Below are positions 18,635 to 20,396 of a DNA stretch of 20,396 nucleotides, piece after piece; position 1 is the stretch's first letter, and every line of letters starts with the position of its first letter. The stretch is taken from contig CAYMCJ010000020.1 of NCBI GenBank assembly GCA_964388985.1, positions 1 through 20,396 on the forward strand, read 5' to 3'. This stretch comes from CAYMCJ01 sp964388985 (lineage in GTDB: Bacteria; Patescibacteriota; Patescibacteriia; Patescibacteriales; CAYMCJ01). The notes under the pieces were generated by a model, which saw only the letters and a program-made list of their open reading frames with translations, did not search any database and had not been told where the DNA came from. Both the position numbers and the translations under genes were made by a program.

Positions 18635-20396
18635 ATGAATTTTGTCCATCTTCACAACCATACCCACTATTCTCTTCTGGACGGACTTACCAAAATTGAT
18701 GAGTTTATCGCCGCCGCTAAAGATGACGGGCAGGAAGCCTTGGCTATTACTGACCACGGGGTTATGTATGGCGCGGTTGAATTTTTCCAAAAATGCAAAC
18801 AAGCTGAGATTAAGCCGATTATTGGTCTTGAAGCTTATTTGGCGCCCGGTTCAAGATTTGATAAAATTGCTAAATCCGACGAAAAAAATTATCATCTTTT
18901 ATTGTTGGCTAAAAATAATGAGGGTTATAAAAATTTAATTAAATTAACCACCATTGCCCATTTGGAAGGATTTTATTATAAGCCGAGAATAGATTGGGAG
19001 GTATTGCAAAAATACCACCGCGGCCTGATTGCTTCTACCGCCTGTTTGACCGGCGAGATTCCGAGATTAATTTTGGCGGGAAAATTGGACAAAGCCAGCC
19101 AAAGAATTTTAAAATATAATGAACTTTTCGGCCAAGGGAATTTTTATTTGGAATTAATGGACCATCCGGAACTGGAGGATTACAAAAAAGTTAATGACCA
19201 GCTGATAAAATTTTCGCGCGAATTAAATATTCCGTTGATAGCCACCAATGATATTCATTATTTAAAAAAAGAAGATGATGAGGCGCAGGATATTCTTCTT
19301 TGTCTTCAGAGCAAAAAAAAGAAGGGAGATTCCGACAGAATGAAAATGATGGGCAAAGGAGACTATTCAATGCGCAGCCGGCAGGAGATGGCAAAAGCAT
19401 TTGCTCATGTTCCGGAAGCTATAGAAAATACGGTTAAAATTGCTGAAAAATGCGATCTTAAATTAGAACTGGGAAATATCCAGCTGCCCTTTTTTGCTGT
19501 TCCCGAGGGTTATGATGGCAATACTTATTTGAAAAAATTGTGTTGCGAGGGTCTGGTTAAGCGCTATGGAGTTGATTATAAAAGTGTAGCTGTGAAGATA
19601 AAAGAGAGAATGGATTATGAATTGTCGGTTATCGCCAAGATGGGCTGGCCCTCTTATTTTTTAATTGTGGCTGATTTTGTTGGCTGGGCAAAAAATAATA
19701 AGATTATAGTCGGCCCGGGACGCGGCAGCGCGGCCGGTTCGTTGGTTTGTTATTTAACCGGGATTACCAATATAGACCCTTTAAAATATAATTTAATATT
19801 TGAAAGATTTTTAAACCCGGAACGGATTTCTATGCCTGATATTGATTTGGATTTTGCCGATACCAGACGCGAGGAAGTTATACGTTATGTTGAAAAAAAA
19901 TACGGGAAAAATCACGTTGCCCAGATTATTACTTTCGGAACAATGGCCGCTCGGGCCGCGGTCCGCGATGTCGGCCGCGTGCTTGATTATCCGTACGATT
20001 ATTGCGATAAATTGGCAAAAATGATTCCGATGTTTTCCAAAATTGACCAGGCCTTGAAAAATGTCGGCGAGTTAAAAGAAATTTATAAAGAAGAAGCGGC
20101 TCAAAAAATTATTAATTATGCCAAAAAACTTGAGGGGGTGGCCAGGCATGCCTCTACTCACGCCTGTGGTGTGCTTATTACAAAAAAACCTTTGACCGAG
20201 TATGTTCCTCTGCAATATGCCTCTTCGTCGGACAGAAGCATTGTTTCGCAGTATTCCCTTCACCCAATTGAAGATTTAGGACTTTTAAAAATGGATTTTT
20301 TAGGGTTAAAAAACTTAACTATTTTAGAAGACACTTTAGCAAGAATATATGTTCTGCATAATATCTTAATCCACTACAAGTTGGTTGGGAAAATCA
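18635..20396 (+). CDS. dnaE: DNA polymerase III alpha subunit (3' end outside window)
   Basis: The first 587 codons of the replicative polymerase; the frame is open to the window edge. The N-terminal PHP domain starts MNFVHLHNHTHYSLLDG and keeps likely metal ligands in HLHNH, ITDHGVMYG, IGLEAY, STACLTGEI and ATNDIHYL, suggesting a metal-bound, possibly proofreading PHP domain. The polymerase core shows GPGRGSAAGSLVCYLTGIT and the catalytic PDIDLDFAD aspartates, then HASTHACGVLIT and the fingers. The ATG at 18635 gives the canonical start. No Shine-Dalgarno; the upstream 10 nt adjoin a repeat element. The last 14 visible residues (VLHNILIHYKLVGK) do not resemble what I expect after TILEDTLARIY. 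Confidence 0.93.
   Translation, partial: MNFVHLHNHTHYSLLDGLTKIDEFIAAAKDDGQEALAITDHGVMYGAVEFFQKCKQAEIKPIIGLEAYLAPGSRFDKIAKSDEKNYHLLLLAKNNEGYKNLIKLTTIAHLEGFYYKPRIDWEVLQKYHRGLIASTACLTGEIPRLILAGKLDKASQRILKYNELFGQGNFYLELMDHPELEDYKKVNDQLIKFSRELNIPLIATNDIHYLKKEDDEAQDILLCLQSKKKKGDSDRMKMMGKGDYSMRSRQEMAKAFAHVPEAIENTVKIAEKCDLKLELGNIQLPFFAVPEGYDGNTYLKKLCCEGLVKRYGVDYKSVAVKIKERMDYELSVIAKMGWPSYFLIVADFVGWAKNNKIIVGPGRGSAAGSLVCYLTGITNIDPLKYNLIFERFLNPERISMPDIDLDFADTRREEVIRYVEKKYGKNHVAQIITFGTMAARAAVRDVGRVLDYPYDYCDKLAKMIPMFSKIDQALKNVGELKEIYKEEAAQKIINYAKKLEGVARHASTHACGVLITKKPLTEYVPLQYASSSDRSIVSQYSLHPIEDLGLLKMDFLGLKNLTILEDTLARIYVLHNILIHYKLVGKI

Overview
This is an AT-rich window in which every recognisable gene lies on the + strand. 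It looks like a chromosomal piece of a Candidate Phyla Radiation bacterium (Patescibacteria, Parcubacteria-like). That assignment rests on gene content and style: compact core genes (ftsA, ftsZ, nrdR-nrdD-nrdG, htrA, uppP, dnaE), several small four-helix-bundle (Avd/S23-type) ORFs, a stand-alone GIY-YIG ORF, a formylglycine-generating-enzyme-like (FGE-sulfatase fold) surface-type domain, and almost no Shine-Dalgarno sequences. No tRNA, rRNA or CRISPR array was seen.

Region 1 (1-3901) is accessory. It holds the C-terminal end of an FGE-sulfatase-like protein, a BRO-N/DinD-like DNA-binding protein, a fusion of a transposase-type zinc ribbon with a RecB/Cas4-type PD-(D/E)XK nuclease, and an unusually long Avd-like four-helix-bundle protein. 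It ends with a headless second FGE-like copy that starts in frame right after the Avd-like stop codon. The layout (lectin-fold target, Avd-like gene, second target-like copy) recalls diversity-generating retroelements. No reverse transcriptase is present here, however, and the two copies do not differ adenine-specifically.

Region 2 (3902-6235) carries a prepilin peptidase whose coding sequence appears to contain an in-frame block of intergenic-type repeat, a GIY-YIG ORF bracketed by inverted palindromic repeats, and a four-helix-bundle cassette.

Region 3 (6236-9564) is the division pair ftsA and ftsZ, separated by another four-helix-bundle cassette with inverted repeat arms.

Region 4 (9565-14079) is an anaerobic ribonucleotide reductase locus. 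A strong promoter with a NrdR box precedes a leader RNA with a terminator-like hairpin. Then come nrdR, nrdD lacking its glycyl-radical tail, a separate 44-codon ORF encoding that tail (RVTGY), and the radical-SAM activase nrdG. This split reductase is one of the two most interesting signals in the window.

Region 5 (14080-17541) holds a four-helix-bundle pseudogene with one stop codon, a small membrane protein, an MGMT-family gene with a one-base frameshift, htrA, and a fifth four-helix-bundle gene whose start codon lies in a repeat arm. Region 6 (17542-20396) has uppP and the first 587 codons of dnaE.

The second major signal is the intergenic DNA. Most gaps are filled with cassette-specific iterated 7-9-nt motifs folding into long imperfect hairpins, plus at least four families of GC-rich palindromic elements present twice, usually in inverted orientation. 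The four-helix-bundle genes sit inside such arms, and gene-less copies of the arms occur elsewhere, which suggests a mobile or formerly mobile repeat system.
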